Source: Breviolum minutum Mf 1.05b.01
Lineage: Eukaryota; Sar; Dinophyceae; Suessiales; Symbiodiniaceae
DNA length: 64,000 nt
Reading direction: 5' to 3'
Assembly: GCA_000507305.1 (NCBI GenBank)
Contig: DF240023.1
Location: 78,776 to 142,775, forward strand
Below, piece after piece: positions 43,168 through 53,292 of this stretch. The translations under genes and the position numbers were made by a program. The notes beneath the pieces were generated by a model. It did no database searches. It was not told where the DNA came from and worked only from the letters and a program-made list of their open reading frames with translations. The first letter of the stretch is position 1. The number at the start of each line of letters is the position of its first letter.

Positions 43168-43395
43168 GAAAACTATGGACGCCAAAAATGTCCTCAAAAA
43201 ACAAGTGTTCAAGCCATAAAAAGTCCATGTTTTTTTTGCATAAACCGTGGAAAATGAACGGCTGGAACCCTGAAAATAGCACTTGGAATTGAAAAGAAAT
43301 GAAATCTTCCAACCAAACCTGCATGACGTTGGCTTCCATTCTAATGTTCAACAACGTATCAGCATGTGTTCGGGGACCCCATTCGTTAGCTTTCC

Positions 43396-43437
43396 GGGTG
43401 ATGTTTTTTTCTTCGGCTCCCGGACTATCGCTGGACT
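43396..43437 (-). CDS. Possible micro-exon, Ser/Glu/Lys-rich
   Basis: Open as SKSSDSPGAEEKNITRKANE on the minus strand after an AG in GGTCCAAG. It resembles the other charged exons of the chain; the donor is not resolved. Confidence 0.3.
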
Positions 43438-43532
43438 TGGACCTCAAAAAAAAATAGGGGTGGAAACCCCAAAACAAAAACTAAAATGGTGAGCCAATCA
43501 AGTCAAAAGTGTCACCAGAAAAATATCAAAGC

Positions 43533-43611
43533 CGTGAAACTAACAGTTCGCACCTGCCATCGTCTTCCAACCATCCATTTTCAGGTGCGGTTGCTGTTAG
43601 TTTCGGGGAGG
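43533..43611. mobile_element. AAACTAACA-superfamily element (family A), short
   Basis: GTGAAACTAACAGTTCGCACC at the left (in part GTGAAACTAACAGTTCG) and GCTGTTAGTTTCGGGGAG at the right, with CGTCTTCCAACCATCC between. At 79 bp it is the shortest A copy. Confidence 0.75.
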
Positions 43612-43724
43612 ATATCGAGAAAAAAAAGGGGATGTCCCAACAAATACAGGATCAATGTTCTAGCATTTTATGGGGGGTAAGCAGAGAACGTTTTTAATCA
43701 CTGATCCAAAAGAAGTATGTGTTG

Positions 43725-43810
43725 TTTTCTAGTTCGTCGACGCTCTTCTCGAGGTCGTGTAATTTCCTTTTGCGTGCGTCTGCCATCCTTTGACTCACGC
43801 AACACTTTCA
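43725..43810 (-). CDS. Possible start exon, coiled-coil
   Basis: An ATG after GAGTCAAAGG opens MADARKRKLHDLEKSVDE then LENNTYFFW. A basic start and a heptad-like helix are plausible for an N-terminus, but it could equally be an internal piece. It lies just downstream of the methyltransferase-like ORF on the same strand. Confidence 0.3.
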
Positions 43811-43938
43811 CTGCTAGCCAAAAAGAACTGGAGTGGAAGATAGTTTGTTCCTACCGCAATCCCAAAAAGAAGCGCAAAACTAGATCGGCGGTCCAACGCT
43901 CATCCGGGACCAACCAGCAAGGAAATTTTTGTGCTTTC

Positions 43939-44457
43939 TCAGGTCAGCACTGACCTGAGCTCTGAGCGTGGCGCCCAGGTTTTTCGCCACAGGATAACAT
44001 TCTTGGGTTGGATATCATAGACTTTGCATCCATGCTGAACCCCAGCGGCCTGCGCCACCTTCATGTCTCGTTCTACAGATACCACTGATCGCCTACCCAT
44101 GAGCATCGTGCCCATGGTCCAGCCACCAAATCCGCTGAAAAGCTCCACTGATTTGCCACTTCGAGCACTGTCTAACTCTGGCGGTCGAATGACTATCTTG
44201 GCCCCGTCACCAGTCAATGCCGTGATCAAATTCGGCTGTGGTTCGTGAAAACCCCAAATCCAAATTGTCTGTCCACTAACGAGATTCTGGCTAAAACTTC
44301 GATCCAGTCTAACCATGACACATCCTTTTTCCGGTATAAAACCTTGCCACCAACCTTCTTCTTGACCACCCAAATGACGTGTCAACCGGACAGCAAAATG
44401 GGGATCATTCTTGGGATCAATTGCAGTAAGCCATGGGCCGGCCATTCGCCAATGCAT
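43939..44457 (-). CDS. C5-cytosine methyltransferase-like ORF, retroelement-associated type, truncated
   Basis: 172 codons. Residues about 103-116 (SVELFSGFGGWTMG) match motif I, the S-adenosylmethionine-binding DLFxGxGG loop of C5 DNA methyltransferases. Residues 125-137 (VVSVERDMKVAQA) match the acidic motif II region. The N-terminal 100 residues hold WxxGFIPEKG and a Trp-rich strand of unknown role. The catalytic PCQ motif is not present: the frame stops about 60 residues after motif I, near an SELR|GTCAGT that could be a donor. Related methyltransferases carried by LINE-type retroelements have been described in Symbiodinium, and a LINE RT relic lies 3.4 kb upstream on the same strand. It is unlikely to be active as it stands. 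Confidence 0.6.
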   Translation of the reverse strand: MHWRMAGPWLTAIDPKNDPHFAVRLTRHLGGQEEGWWQGFIPEKGCVMVRLDRSFSQNLVSGQTIWIWGFHEPQPNLITALTGDGAKIVIRPPELDSARSGKSVELFSGFGGWTMGTMLMGRRSVVSVERDMKVAQAAGVQHGCKVYDIQPKNVILWRKTWAPRSELRSVLT

Positions 44458-44531
44458 TTGCTACGGCACTGGCTCTATATGCACAGTCTCCCAGTGCCAC
44501 CCAGATCCAGGAGGTCATAACCAAGTGTTTG

Positions 44532-44819
44532 TCACTGCTCATATCCGTTTGGTCTTTCTGTAGGCGCATGCCTCCCTAGGTAAGTTGAAATGGTAACGGA
44601 TATATAATATTGCTTGCACTTGCAGTAAACCTGTCTAAAATTGAGCCACGGTGCAATTCCATGCTCCCACCTTCCACAACCTTCGGTGCTTACAGGTCGG
44701 ATGGAACCTTCCCGTTGTTTGTTTTTTAATGGTTTTAAAGATGCCACGTTTCCGGCTAAGTTTTCGACGTACCCTAGTTTTGCGTTTGCTTTGCCGCACG
44801 CAGTGAGGGAATTACGCAA
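44532..44819 (-). CDS. Open frame, unassigned, possibly retroelement-derived
   Basis: Reads ACGKANAKLGYVENLAGN then VASLKPLKNKQREGS and a Cys-containing tail (VYCKCKQYY). It is directly upstream of the methyltransferase-like frame, and a third frame across the gap (TSWIWVALGDCAYRASA) is also open, so a frameshifted continuous protein is possible. Confidence 0.3.
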   Translation of the reverse strand: MRNSLTACGKANAKLGYVENLAGNVASLKPLKNKQREGSIRPVSTEGCGRWEHGIAPWLNFRQVYCKCKQYYISVTISTYLGRHAPTERPNGYEQ

Positions 44820-45135
44820 TTAGCTTCACTGTCTGAGTCATGAAGCGCAGAAAGGGATTGAGTGAGTGTTGAGACCTGGGGGTGAAAAGTATGGGATACG
44901 TGTAGTCCCCAAAACTACGCAGGCAAAACCCCAAGTAGATTTTGCCGAGGTCAGAGAGCTCAGAATCCTTGGCCTTTTCAGCAAGTGAGGGGAGTCTAAA
45001 GCGGAGGTAGATTAATGGATTAGAGTAGATATCTTGCAACCTGGAGACAATATCTAAAATTTCCTTGGTAAGCTCAGCGTTATAATCAGCTTTCTTTTTC
45101 GTGTGTGTGTGTATGGCTCTGTACAAGCCTTGCAA
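44812..45135 (-). CDS. Open frame, helical, unassigned
   Basis: ADYNAELTKEILDIVSRLQD then IYSNPLIYLRFRLPSLAEK and DLGKIYLGFCLRSFGDY, ending FMTQTVKLIA. It has good amphipathic helix character. An overlapping frame (45054-45263) with SDEQAGQGPLCVFEGFCKA may be its upstream part after a frameshift. Confidence 0.35.
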   Translation of the reverse strand: MQGLYRAIHTHTKKKADYNAELTKEILDIVSRLQDIYSNPLIYLRFRLPSLAEKAKDSELSDLGKIYLGFCLRSFGDYTYPILFTPRSQHSLNPFLRFMTQTVKLIA

Positions 45136-45447
45136 AAACCTTCAAAAACGCACAGGGGCCCTTGACCTGCCTGCTCATCACTTGCAACCGGAAAGAGACA
45201 GGTTTGCGCAGCCTTGGCCGACGTTGCGCAAAGGACACTATCGCCAGCAAACGGCACTATCACTTATACACCAGTGTGGTTAGCAGCGAAGTTGTCGTAT
45301 GGTAAGTACAACAAATCACGGCTTTTCAAGACAAATCACGGCTGTTGATCGTAGGGCAAAACAAAAGGAATCAAAAGATGTTTTCCGTATCGACGGTGTC
45401 CAAAAGACAGCTTTGAAGCGTTAACGGTGGTCAATTCCTTCGAGAGG

Positions 45448-45609
45448 TCATGGCTGGGCACCTGGCCTCCTCAGCACACCCGTCGCCGCCGCGTTGCAGT
45501 TCCAAAAAAGGAGGTTGTAATCGCCTTGGACGTTCGCCTCAGATGTCTGTGATTGCTTGACGTCGCGAAAATCACGAAAATACCCGTCGACGACGTCCGG
45601 ACGATTTTC
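45448..45609 (-). CDS. Putative terminal exon, unassigned
   Basis: An acceptor AAGTTTACCAG is followed by ENRPDVVDGYFRDFRDVK then QSQTSEANVQGDYNLLFW and NCNAAATGVLRRPGAQP before TGA at 45448. There is no ATG. The AAGTTTACCAG matches the 3' end of family B elements, so the splice site itself may be element-derived. No family was recognised; the LLFWNCN string only loosely recalls LINE endonucleases and the gene order argues against that. Confidence 0.4.
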   Translation of the reverse strand, partial: ENRPDVVDGYFRDFRDVKQSQTSEANVQGDYNLLFWNCNAAATGVLRRPGAQP

Positions 45610-46129
45610 CTGGTAAACTTGGCATTTTCAACTAATTTTCCCTCCAATTCCGCTTTTAATGGAACAAGATTACCGCACATAGACGGCATGAATTTAGGTT
45701 TCTAGATAGGCCAGTTGCCGAACAAGTTCTGTTCAGCTGCAGTGGCAAAAAGTTCTACCCTGGAAACATCACCTTTTTCCGGAGAACGTTGAAATGGCCG
45801 TCAATGTTCAAGAGCCGAGTGGTCTTAAAAGAACAACTGTTGAGGACGATCTTTGTAATTATAAGAAAGAAAACACTGTGTAAAAGAATTTACTTAAACA
45901 TATTGAACATCATTGAACCTCAAGTTTGGCCGTAAAATACCGTGAGATGTTTGGGGGACGTCCAAACATTTTCCATGTAGAAAACATCTAAATCATCCAA
46001 TTGATGCCCAACATTTGTAGATTTGTAGGTGGATCCACTAATTACTGTAATTCCCAGACCTGAACGATCATAAACTCCAAAATTACTTCCTTATTTTCAG
46101 AACTTAGGTCGTAATTTGGGTTGACGTCG

Positions 46130-46245
46130 GTTGACGTCGCTATAATTCGGGCAGATCCTTTACCAGACCGTCCTCAGCCAAGGAGCAACGGCCTCCACGG
46201 CCTCCGCAACCTCCTTTTCACTTGCTACTCCGATCGCTTCACCCG
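46130..46245 (-). CDS. Possible exon, Ala/Glu-rich
   Basis: Minus frame FNYITGEAIGVASEKEVAE then AVEAVAPWLRTVW with a GTAAAG donor. The plus strand is also open here (NGLHGLRNLLFTCYSDRF), so the strand is not certain. Confidence 0.3.
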
Positions 46246-46589
46246 TGATGTAGTTGAAGGACTAGGAGCCAGCATTTTTTGTCGTCGTCGTGTTTCCCAG
46301 TGCGAATTTTCCATATTTGTGGAAACGGGGTTAAAAACTGGCAATCTGGTTGTATCGTATGTGTTTGACTCCCAAATCGGAGCCTAACCTAAACTTGAGA
46401 ATTTGGTGGTTCTTGCTCCTGCTTAGTGATGCAAAACTACATTGCAAAAACACTTTGAATTGTCTCGAATGTGTTTTGTCTAGGAACATGACAGGATTTT
46501 GTGAAAAGTCCTTTATCAATAACCCCATCAAACAAACCTTGTGGCAACCATTTTGCAAAAGATCATCAAAAGATCACATCCATCCAAAC

Positions 46590-46749
46590 AATGAGGCCCG
46601 CACCGGGTGATAGTGTTGGTAGCGAACACGCCAGCCAGAACTGCCCCAGTGGAAAGAGCCTTCGCCTCGCAACAAAAATGCCCCTCAACCCTTTGGAAAG
46701 GTTTGAAGAAGACCCAGCAGCCCAAGCCCTCTACAAAATGCAAAACTAG
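46590..46749 (+). CDS. Possible + strand terminal segment
   Basis: Open as APGDSVGSEHASQNCPSGK then MPLNPLERFEEDPAAQAL and YKMQN with TAG. The minus strand is also open across it. The acidic C-terminus is plausible, but there is no clear upstream boundary. Confidence 0.25.
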
Positions 46750-46863
46750 CTATGATGGCATGGATTAGGGGTCATCTGGGATATAATGGCTCATGTCTCT
46801 CAGAAGTGGCTTCGAATCAACACACAAACACATATGTTTTTCTTCTCCTAAAATTGCTTTCTA

Positions 46864-47088
46864 TCAGGCGGTCTTTCCCAGTACTAGTCCTGAAAGCACA
46901 CGTTTTTTGCCGTCCCACACATTTTCCTGTAAAGAAATCACATCCGATAAACGCATGTCACCCAGATTCCACATTTTATCCCCGAGCTGCAAGCGCCTAC
47001 CCGGAGAGCTGAATGGTATGGGACGGAGCATGTCCCATACCATTCCACGCGCATTGGCTGTCTGGCGCCAGTTACAGTTGGACGACAA
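46864..47088 (-). CDS. Open frame, possibly retroelement-derived
   Basis: RRLQLGDKMWNLGDMRLSD then VISLQENVWDGKKRVLSG. It is protein-like in composition and lies on the same strand as the RT relic 0.8 kb upstream. An overlapping frame at 46938-47342 (LWSEEMKLRSVNVLDLPN) is similar in quality. The element's 3' part may be scrambled here. Confidence 0.3.
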   Translation of the reverse strand: MSSNCNWRQTANARGMVWDMLRPIPFSSPGRRLQLGDKMWNLGDMRLSDVISLQENVWDGKKRVLSGLVLGKTA

Positions 47089-47415
47089 TGATTTATGAGG
47101 CTGTGGTTTGTGCAGTTGTTCAATGATGTTGTTCCTTGGAAATCTTCAGAACCATCATGTTGTAAGTTGTCAACCGTATTTGGTAGGTCTAAAACGTTGA
47201 CGGATCTTAGCTTCATCTCCTCCGACCACAATGTCCCTATACACCCCAGAAGCCAGACAGACGAAACACCACAGAGCAAAGAAAAAGCAATGTTGGGGGT
47301 GGTACATCGGATGTCTGCTTTAATCCGCCTTTGATTTTCCAAAAAAAGATTTCCCTTTTCTCCCTTTGGAAACCAAAGAACTAATTTTCAAAGCAACCTG
47401 GAAAAACCCCTTTTT

Positions 47416-47416
47416 N
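47416..47416. other. Ambiguous base (N)
   Basis: A single n between a T run and a C run: a sequencing or assembly uncertainty in a homopolymer context. Frames crossing it are unreliable. Confidence 0.95.
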
Positions 47417-47485
47417 CCCCTTTTTTTCTCCCGGTCAGGGGGCCTTGGGCCCACCGCGATACAGGATGGCACGCATGTATGGGGC

Positions 47486-47690
47486 TTATCGGCCGCGGCC
47501 TCTGCCTCGACCGGGCTTGCCCTTACCCTTACCTTTACCACCTTTGCCACCGCCTTTGCCCTTGTTGTTTTTGCCTTGTACCTTTCCTGGACTACACGTA
47601 GATCGGTCTCGATTGCTTTGGCGGCCACGTCCCTTGGCCCCTCTTCCTGTTCCTTGTCCTTTCCCTTTGCCCTTGACGTCGCCGACGCGA
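47486..47690 (-). CDS. KGKGKG-rich basic low-complexity segment
   Basis: Minus frame with GDVKGKGKGQGTGRGAKGR and GKGGKGKGKGKPGRGRGRGR. Gly/Lys/Arg-rich tracts of this kind are common in dinoflagellate nucleic-acid-binding and retroelement proteins. It follows the RT fragment with no obvious homology between, so the junction may be a rearrangement. The opposite strand is also open. Confidence 0.4.
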
Positions 47691-47842
47691 TCTGTGAATA
47701 TTCTCTGTGGTGCATTGTCCTGGCGAAATTTCTGGCCGATAATTTGGAGGAGGACATGAGAGACCATGAGACCACTGTGGGAATGGCGCATAGTTATTGG
47801 AATTGGCACCCTATGATCCATGCTTCGCTCCATTGTTGGACC

Positions 47843-48070
47843 TCGTTGGGCTACCACGCGGGCAAGAATTTTGGAACCTACACTGAGGAGCGTGATGCCG
47901 CGATACGTGTTTTTGTCCTTTTTGTCACCCTTATGTATCCATAGCGGTACCACTATGCCAGTGGACCAGTCCTCGCAGTCACCCATTCTGCCCGGAGCGA
48001 TTAGACAGTGCAAAGCCAGGTGAAGCACACCAGTAAACTGGAGAGCTTCAACACCTGACCCTTGCGGCAA
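47843..48070 (-). pseudogene. LINE (non-LTR) reverse transcriptase fragment
   Basis: Residues 34-76 of the frame read DWSTGIVVPLWIHKGD then KKDKNTYRGITLLSVGSK and ILARVVAQR. This is the conserved segment before the fingers of non-LTR RTs: W..G..VPL.KKGD, the NYRGI.LLS block (here NTYRGI), and KI.ARV. The preceding ALHCLIAPGRMG fits the helix before it. The homology stops at about 47843, well before the catalytic YADD region, so the copy is truncated. A frame-shifted upstream part may lie at 48070-48270. Confidence 0.7.
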
Positions 48071-49694
48071 AACACCCTGACATCAACCGCAGTGTGACGG
48101 ATCCCCCTCGCCCTAATACAACGCCCAACAGTTTCCAGCGGCGACAGGCGGACAGACTTTGGCTGCCCATGCGCAGTGTACAACCGAAGTCTTGAGATCT
48201 AAAGGATGATCTGTATGTGAATGAATCGCGCAAGCGTGAGTTTACCTGTGGTATACACCTATAGGAAATCATGTTGCAGTCCGCGATGTGTGTCTGGGAT
48301 CCCTCTCGCTATCAGATTTCTCAATCTAGTCCCACAGCCCTCACTGCGGCTGATAACCAGTAGCAAGTTGAACCAACCACTGATATCAAGAATAATCAAG
48401 AACATGCGCCACAACAAAAGAGATGGAGTTGATGTCGAACACTTACAGTAGAAAATTGATCCACTGGTAGCCCTCGACCAAAGCAACACGTAAGTGAAGC
48501 GCAATTGTTTTAGCATTTGAGCCAAAATCGTATTAGGATTGGCAAAAGATGGGCACAAGCCCTCTATACAAGTTGCGATGCACAATCCCTACTGATACAC
48601 TTCATTATACAAGCTGTACATATGCATCCATGTGGACTATGAACTTGACTGAGTATATTCTTATAACTCTGACACCTGATTGGTATCTAAGTCTTGAACA
48701 ATTCGAATACTCTGAACTTCCAAATGCCAAAAGAGCCACAACTATCGGATGCATATATATGTATGAAACTTGCTCCCTTCCGTACCCAACCTACATGCCA
48801 CATGGAAGCAAAAGTAACAAAGGATCCCTTTGACTACCACTACCAAGTTCAAGTGGCGAGGGAATCACCGCCCATTTATGAATGCTTTTTGTGAACACCA
48901 TTTCAACCTGAAAAATGCTTCCAACACCCATTCTTTCCCGTCCACTCTTCCAGAAACAATTGGGTCCATACCAAAAAATGAATGAGTTGAGTCTCCAAAA
49001 TGGTCGGGCGTCATTTTCCATTTTTCACAAAGATTCTTAAACCTGGCTATTTGAATACCTCCTGGCTCGGTATTCCCTATTATCCTTGAAGATTTTCGAT
49101 ATCCCAACATTCATCAACCTCCTGAAAAAGCACAGCCAGCAACAAATTCTTAGAGGCACAACTCAAGCTAAAAAGTGAGCCGCTGGGTCTTCAGACTTCT
49201 TTTTTCTGCCTTTCTCCTGTGAGATGTGGCTCTTTTTCAAACATGATCAGCAAGGGACAAGATTTCCACCTGTTGAGCTTGCTTGATTGATATTTGTTGA
49301 TCATATTATAAAAATACCACTTCTACCGAAGCCTTACCATGTAGAGTCGTTTATTTCCTTACTAGCCATAATCATGGCAGTCATTTTATGGGAGGTCGTT
49401 TGGGGACCAAACATATAATTGGGATCCCAATATGACCTACAAAAATGTGACCCCAAAGCTCTTGGTGTAGTTGGCCAGTTCTACTTTCGAAATGATGGAC
49501 AGACATTTTACCTGAAAAATGGAACCAAAGGACCCAGTTTTCAGAAAACATGCCAATTGGCTCCGTGGTTTTTTATATCGCTCGAACCACCACCAGCAAT
49601 CACTCGACTCTCAAATAAACCAAGACAAAAAATGATCCACTTGTTTCTCTTGGGGGGTGCATCCCCAAATCCGAGCCATAATCATCACTATACA
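48071..49694. other. Region without a supported gene
   Basis: Minus frames at 48048-48272 may be decayed upstream RT. The rest shows scattered short open frames with no boundary or family signal. Confidence 0.4.
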
Positions 49695-49805
49695 GGGATC
49701 ATTATATTACCAACCCAAACAAGGCACTATTACAGGGAAAATCCCTCAAAATTACTCTACATTTGCATTGTTTGATCCCCAAAAAAAAGGTAATTTAATG
49801 ACCCC
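49695..49805 (+). repeat. Dispersed repeat family H
   Basis: CAGGGATCATTATATTACCA then CCAAACAAGGCACTATTACA and AAATCCCTCAAAATTAC, ending AATTTAATGACCCCTG. The best match is 29348-29455. Confidence 0.75.
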
Positions 49806-50121
49806 TGTTATAAGTTTCCTTTTTTTCCAGGGATCATTTGCACTTTGCAGGTTGTTCGGCCCTAACCTCTGGCGGTGTAAGAATACCCACAACCCAAATT
49901 ATGTACTTTTCACAGAAACCAAACCCATAAGGATCCATGTAGGGTACATTTATCTACATGAATGCTTGACTTTTATGGTAAATGTAGGTAAATATACCAT
50001 ACATTGAGTGTTTGGGATAGGAGCAAAATCTCGCCATTTTTCCATGTTTATATTTTTTGGGGACATTTTCTACCTGGCTTTTTCGGAGGTTGAGTCAACC
50101 TGGAGTTCCAAAACCCATCAC

Positions 50122-50170
50122 CGTGTCACGTGCTCCTTGTCCTTCTTGCGACTTCCATCCCGCCGTCTGC
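50122..50170 (-). CDS. RS-gene micro-exon: RRRDGSRKKDKEHV
   Basis: The acceptor TTGCCACCAAG and donor GTGATG enclose two split-codon bases, then RRRDGSRKKDKEHVT (phase 1 in, 2 out). The entry phase matches the end of the exon at 50804-50831. Continuing the Arg/Ser/Lys-rich chain, this would be the last clear exon of the RS-like gene; the downstream end was not found. Confidence 0.5.
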
Positions 50171-50409
50171 CTTGGTGGCAAATCTGAAGGATGCAACGAT
50201 GCATCTGCGCAATTAGCTTCGTGATAATGAGATCATTATTACCGAAATGATTAAAAAAACAGGAAAACAATAACACAAGAAATAGTAATAATGGTAAGGA
50301 TGATTGAACTAATATTGTTGTCATCATGATAATCATCAGCATGTGGACGATGATGTTGATGGATTATTATTTTAATAGCTGTCATTCTTATCTACTATCA
50401 GTATATTGA

Positions 50410-50424
50410 AAACATCATCATCAG

Positions 50425-50489
<65 letters not shown>

Positions 50490-50499
50490 GCATCATCAG

Positions 50500-50552
<53 letters not shown>

Positions 50553-50700
50553 CATCACCATCACCACTCACCATCACCATCACCATCACCATCATCATCA
50601 TCATCATCATCATCATCACCATCACCATCACCATCACCATCACCATCACCATCACCATCATCATCATCATCATCATCATCATCACCATCATCATCATACA
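50410..50700. repeat. CAT microsatellite with CACCAT blocks
   Basis: About 290 bp of CAT with CAG interruptions and blocks of CACCAT and CCATCA. Frames read poly-Ser on + and poly-Met on the minus strand. Confidence 0.97.
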
Positions 50701-50803
50701 TTATTACTTATTACGGTCCATTCCCTAAATTCAATGCACTAAAACTTAACAAACCACCCTGCTGCAAACCTATCCTTCATAGCTCCTTCCTGCTGCCCCG
50801 AAC

Positions 50804-50831
50804 TGCTGCTGCGGCTCCGCTTCCGTCGATC
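50804..50831 (-). CDS. RS-gene micro-exon: DRRKRSRSS
   Basis: CCAGTACAG then DRRKRSRSS plus one nucleotide then GTTCGG (28 nt, phase 0 in, 1 out). The entry phase fits the exon at 51669-51694 if its GC donor is used, and the exit phase fits 50122-50170. Arg-Ser dipeptides are the hallmark of RS domains. Confidence 0.5.
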
Positions 50832-50881
50832 CTGTACTGGAAGGGAGAAGAAATCCGGCGAATCAGTTGAGGGAAAGGTAG

Positions 50882-51125
50882 TTCATCCCATTATCTACAG
50901 GGTTTTTTTACATCCAAGATGGGTTGGTTCAACCACCAACTAGAAATCCTGCTAACCAGTTGAGGTTGGTAGTTTATCCCATTATTTACCCTTTCTCCCA
51001 TAATCATGGAAGAGGAAATGAAAGGAAACTAATATTGGAGGGACCCATTTCCACTTCCCACTTCCCATGGGAGGAAGGGTACTGGGTGTTTTTATGTCCC
51101 AGGTGGTTGGCTGGATTTCTTCCAG
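50882..51125. repeat. Compound family I repeat
   Basis: TTCATCCCATTATCTACAGG, GGTTGGTTCAACCACCAACT and CAGTTGAGGTTGGTAGTTTA, then GGCTGGATTTCTTCCAGC. These words occur at 28307, 28550 and 39013 in various orders. Confidence 0.6.
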
Positions 51126-51668
51126 CAACAGTAGGGAATGAGAAAAGCTGATGAAAATGCATGAACCCTCATTCACGAGTTTTCAGGCTGCCAAGGGACC
51201 CTTGTGTAGGTATTTAATTATGTCGACATGCCCCCGCCCTCATCCGTGCCTTTGAGGGAGGGTGAAGTTGTATATGTGACTCATGCGAAAAATTCCTGGC
51301 ACCAAGTGGCCTGTGAATGAATGATGAATGTGGTTTGGAAAAAAACACTCAAAAATCAGCAATGTTGGGGCGGAGAATATTGGTTCAAATGATCAAATGA
51401 TATGAAAAGCGACTTAGACTCTAGGAACTGTAGCAACTGCAGCAACTATGGATGTTCAACCTCTATGTAGATATATGTCGCTTTTCATTGAGACCCAGAA
51501 AAATCCCTAAATGTCTGTGTTGGGTAAAAACCCCTCAAAGACTGTGTGTGTTGGGAAAAACCCTTCATCCCTAACCCCCACCCAAAAAAAACAAACAAAA
51601 AAACAACGACTTCCATCCCTCCGTTCCCATCCGTTCCCAAACGGATAGGTCTGACTGCCCCAGCAGGC

Positions 51669-51694
51669 CTTGCGGTTGCGACTTCTGGAACTGC
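51669..51694 (-). CDS. RS-gene micro-exon: SSRSRNRK
   Basis: GACTTCTGCAG then two split-codon bases, SSRSRNRK, then GCCTGC, a GC-type donor (26 nt). The entry phase (needs one base) matches the end of 53127-53162, and the exit at phase 0 matches 50804-50831. GC donors are common in dinoflagellates. If the GC is not used, the frame continues ACWGSQT. Confidence 0.45.
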
Positions 51695-51811
51695 CTGCAG
51701 AAGTCTGAAGATTTGAACCCCCTTGGGGCTCGAAGTCGACCATTTCATTAAATACATTGTTTTTTGGGGCAAAAAATCATTTTGGAAAAAAATGGTAGGG
51801 ATTTATAATTA

Positions 51812-51949
51812 TCAAAGGTTGTTTCAACACACCGAACTGGAACACACCCTGAGCAACCTTTACCAAAAGGCTAAAGAGGAATTTCTTTCATAGTTGGCTT
51901 GGGGGATTGCCTGGGGTGTGCTCTGGGGGTGTGTTGAAACAACCTTTGA
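51812..51949. mobile_element. Inverted-repeat element with exact 22-bp ends
   Basis: The left end contains AAAGGTTGTTTCAACACACC and the right end contains GGTGTGTTGAAACAACCTTT; the match is 22 bp without error. A second inner pair (ACACACCC / GGGTGTGC) follows. No other full copy was seen. Confidence 0.88.
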
Positions 51950-52126
51950 AATTAACACTTCCAGGGGACTATTTTTCTTAATGGTCTTTGATTTTGAGGG
52001 TTGAACTTTCTTATCTGTGGCAAAGGTTTCAAAACTAGTCCCAACCGATCTTTGAGGATTGAACAAAGCTTTTTTTGTTGGCCCTAAAGAATTGCACAGG
52101 ATTAACTAACTGTAAGAACTAACAGA

Positions 52127-52196
52127 CTGACTGACTGACTGACTGACTGACTGACTGACTGACTGACTGACTGACTGACTGACTGACTGACTGACT
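52127..52196. repeat. GACT tetranucleotide microsatellite
   Basis: About 17 uninterrupted ACTG units, bounded on both sides by ACTAACTGTAA-like sequence. Confidence 0.95.
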
Positions 52197-52611
52197 AACT
52201 GTAACAACAAAATTAACCAAGTGTAATTAGCCAAAATGTTGGCCAAATGCAATGATTATACACTTAAATAACTGGCATTTTACCAGAATAACGGGAGAAA
52301 AAAAGCGATGGTACTCATAGGCTAATATGCCATTCAAGTCACCTGGTGGTTTGTGACAGATTCAATGGCTGTTGAAAATGTCTGACTTTAAAAAAAATGA
52401 AACATTCCATGAAAGACATTGAAATACTGGTTGGTTCATGTTGGGATTCCCATTAGAAATTGGCGGAAATGGAGTTGATTCTAAAGAATTCCATCAATGG
52501 AGTGATTGTCGGATGAGTGTCTGGGTTGAGAGTCTGTTGGAAGGGTGGTTTTTTTTTTGGAGCAGCAGGCCACGGCTAAAAAAAACCTGCACAGCCTGGC
52601 AATTCTGCGTT

Positions 52612-52705
52612 TAAGTGACCTTTTTGGGATGGTGATTTGTGACCCTTTCAAAGGTAAGTCACCTCCAACTAACAGGTAAAAAGGTCACAGCCTGAATCAC
52701 CTGGA
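52612..52705. repeat. Dispersed repeat family L (copy 2)
   Basis: AAGTGACCTTTTTGGGATGG then GTGACCCTTTCAAAGG, CACCTCCAACTAACAGG and AAAAGGTCAC, CTGAATCACCTGG. The CCAACTAACAG word links it to the AAACTAACA group. Confidence 0.75.
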
Positions 52706-53126
52706 GATTGTATTTTAGATGTTAAAAACCACAAGACTGTGGCCTAAATCTCAAATCTCGAAGAAATGCTGTGAAAGGATTCGATTTTGAGTTTGGAGTT
52801 TGGACTGGCAAATTTGGAAACGAGGTGTTGAAGGATGGTACAACCTACCAATCTGTGAACTTCCACTTCATGAACTTCCAAAATGAGAAACATCTGAGAA
52901 CCAAACCCACAAACTCCCAACCAAACCCACAAACAAAATCCAACCAAACCTGCAAACTCAATCCTAACTCACCAAAAAATGCAGCAAAATCTCAAGAGAA
53001 AAACACCCCCCCCCCCTTATCTGCTGCAATCTACTTCAACAAAACTTCCAAAGACATGTTTTGGATGTTTGAGCCCAGATTTTCAAGACATGGTCCACTT
53101 TTCTGGGACAAAATCCGCAACCCCAC

Positions 53127-53162
53127 CTGACCGCTTGCGGCTCCGGCTACGCCTCCGACGAC
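53127..53162 (-). CDS. RS-gene micro-exon: RRRRSRSRKRS
   Basis: The segment after TTGGAAG reads, following two split-codon bases, RRRRSRSRKRS and ends in one base before GTGGGG (36 nt, phase 1 in and out). An earlier AG (TTTTCTCAG, exon start at 53169) is the better acceptor by sequence but gives a different phase. The clearest Arg/Ser tract in the window. Confidence 0.55.
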
Positions 53163-53292
53163 CTTCCAACTGAGAAAACCAGCCAGCCAAAGAAAATCAG
53201 CCTTGATTTTTTTTCGTTTTTGGATCCATAAAAATCCACGTAAAGAAAACATACAAATCCATAAAAATCCAAAAACCATACTTTAAAAGATA

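Noticed and set aside
47320-47944. Overlapping long frames on both strands as separate genes
   Set aside because: Low-complexity basic tract with an N at 47416. Only the KGKG segment and the RT fragment are supported.
50406-50870. 154-codon Ser-rich frame
   Set aside because: CAT microsatellite read-through; only the small RS exon on the opposite strand is kept.
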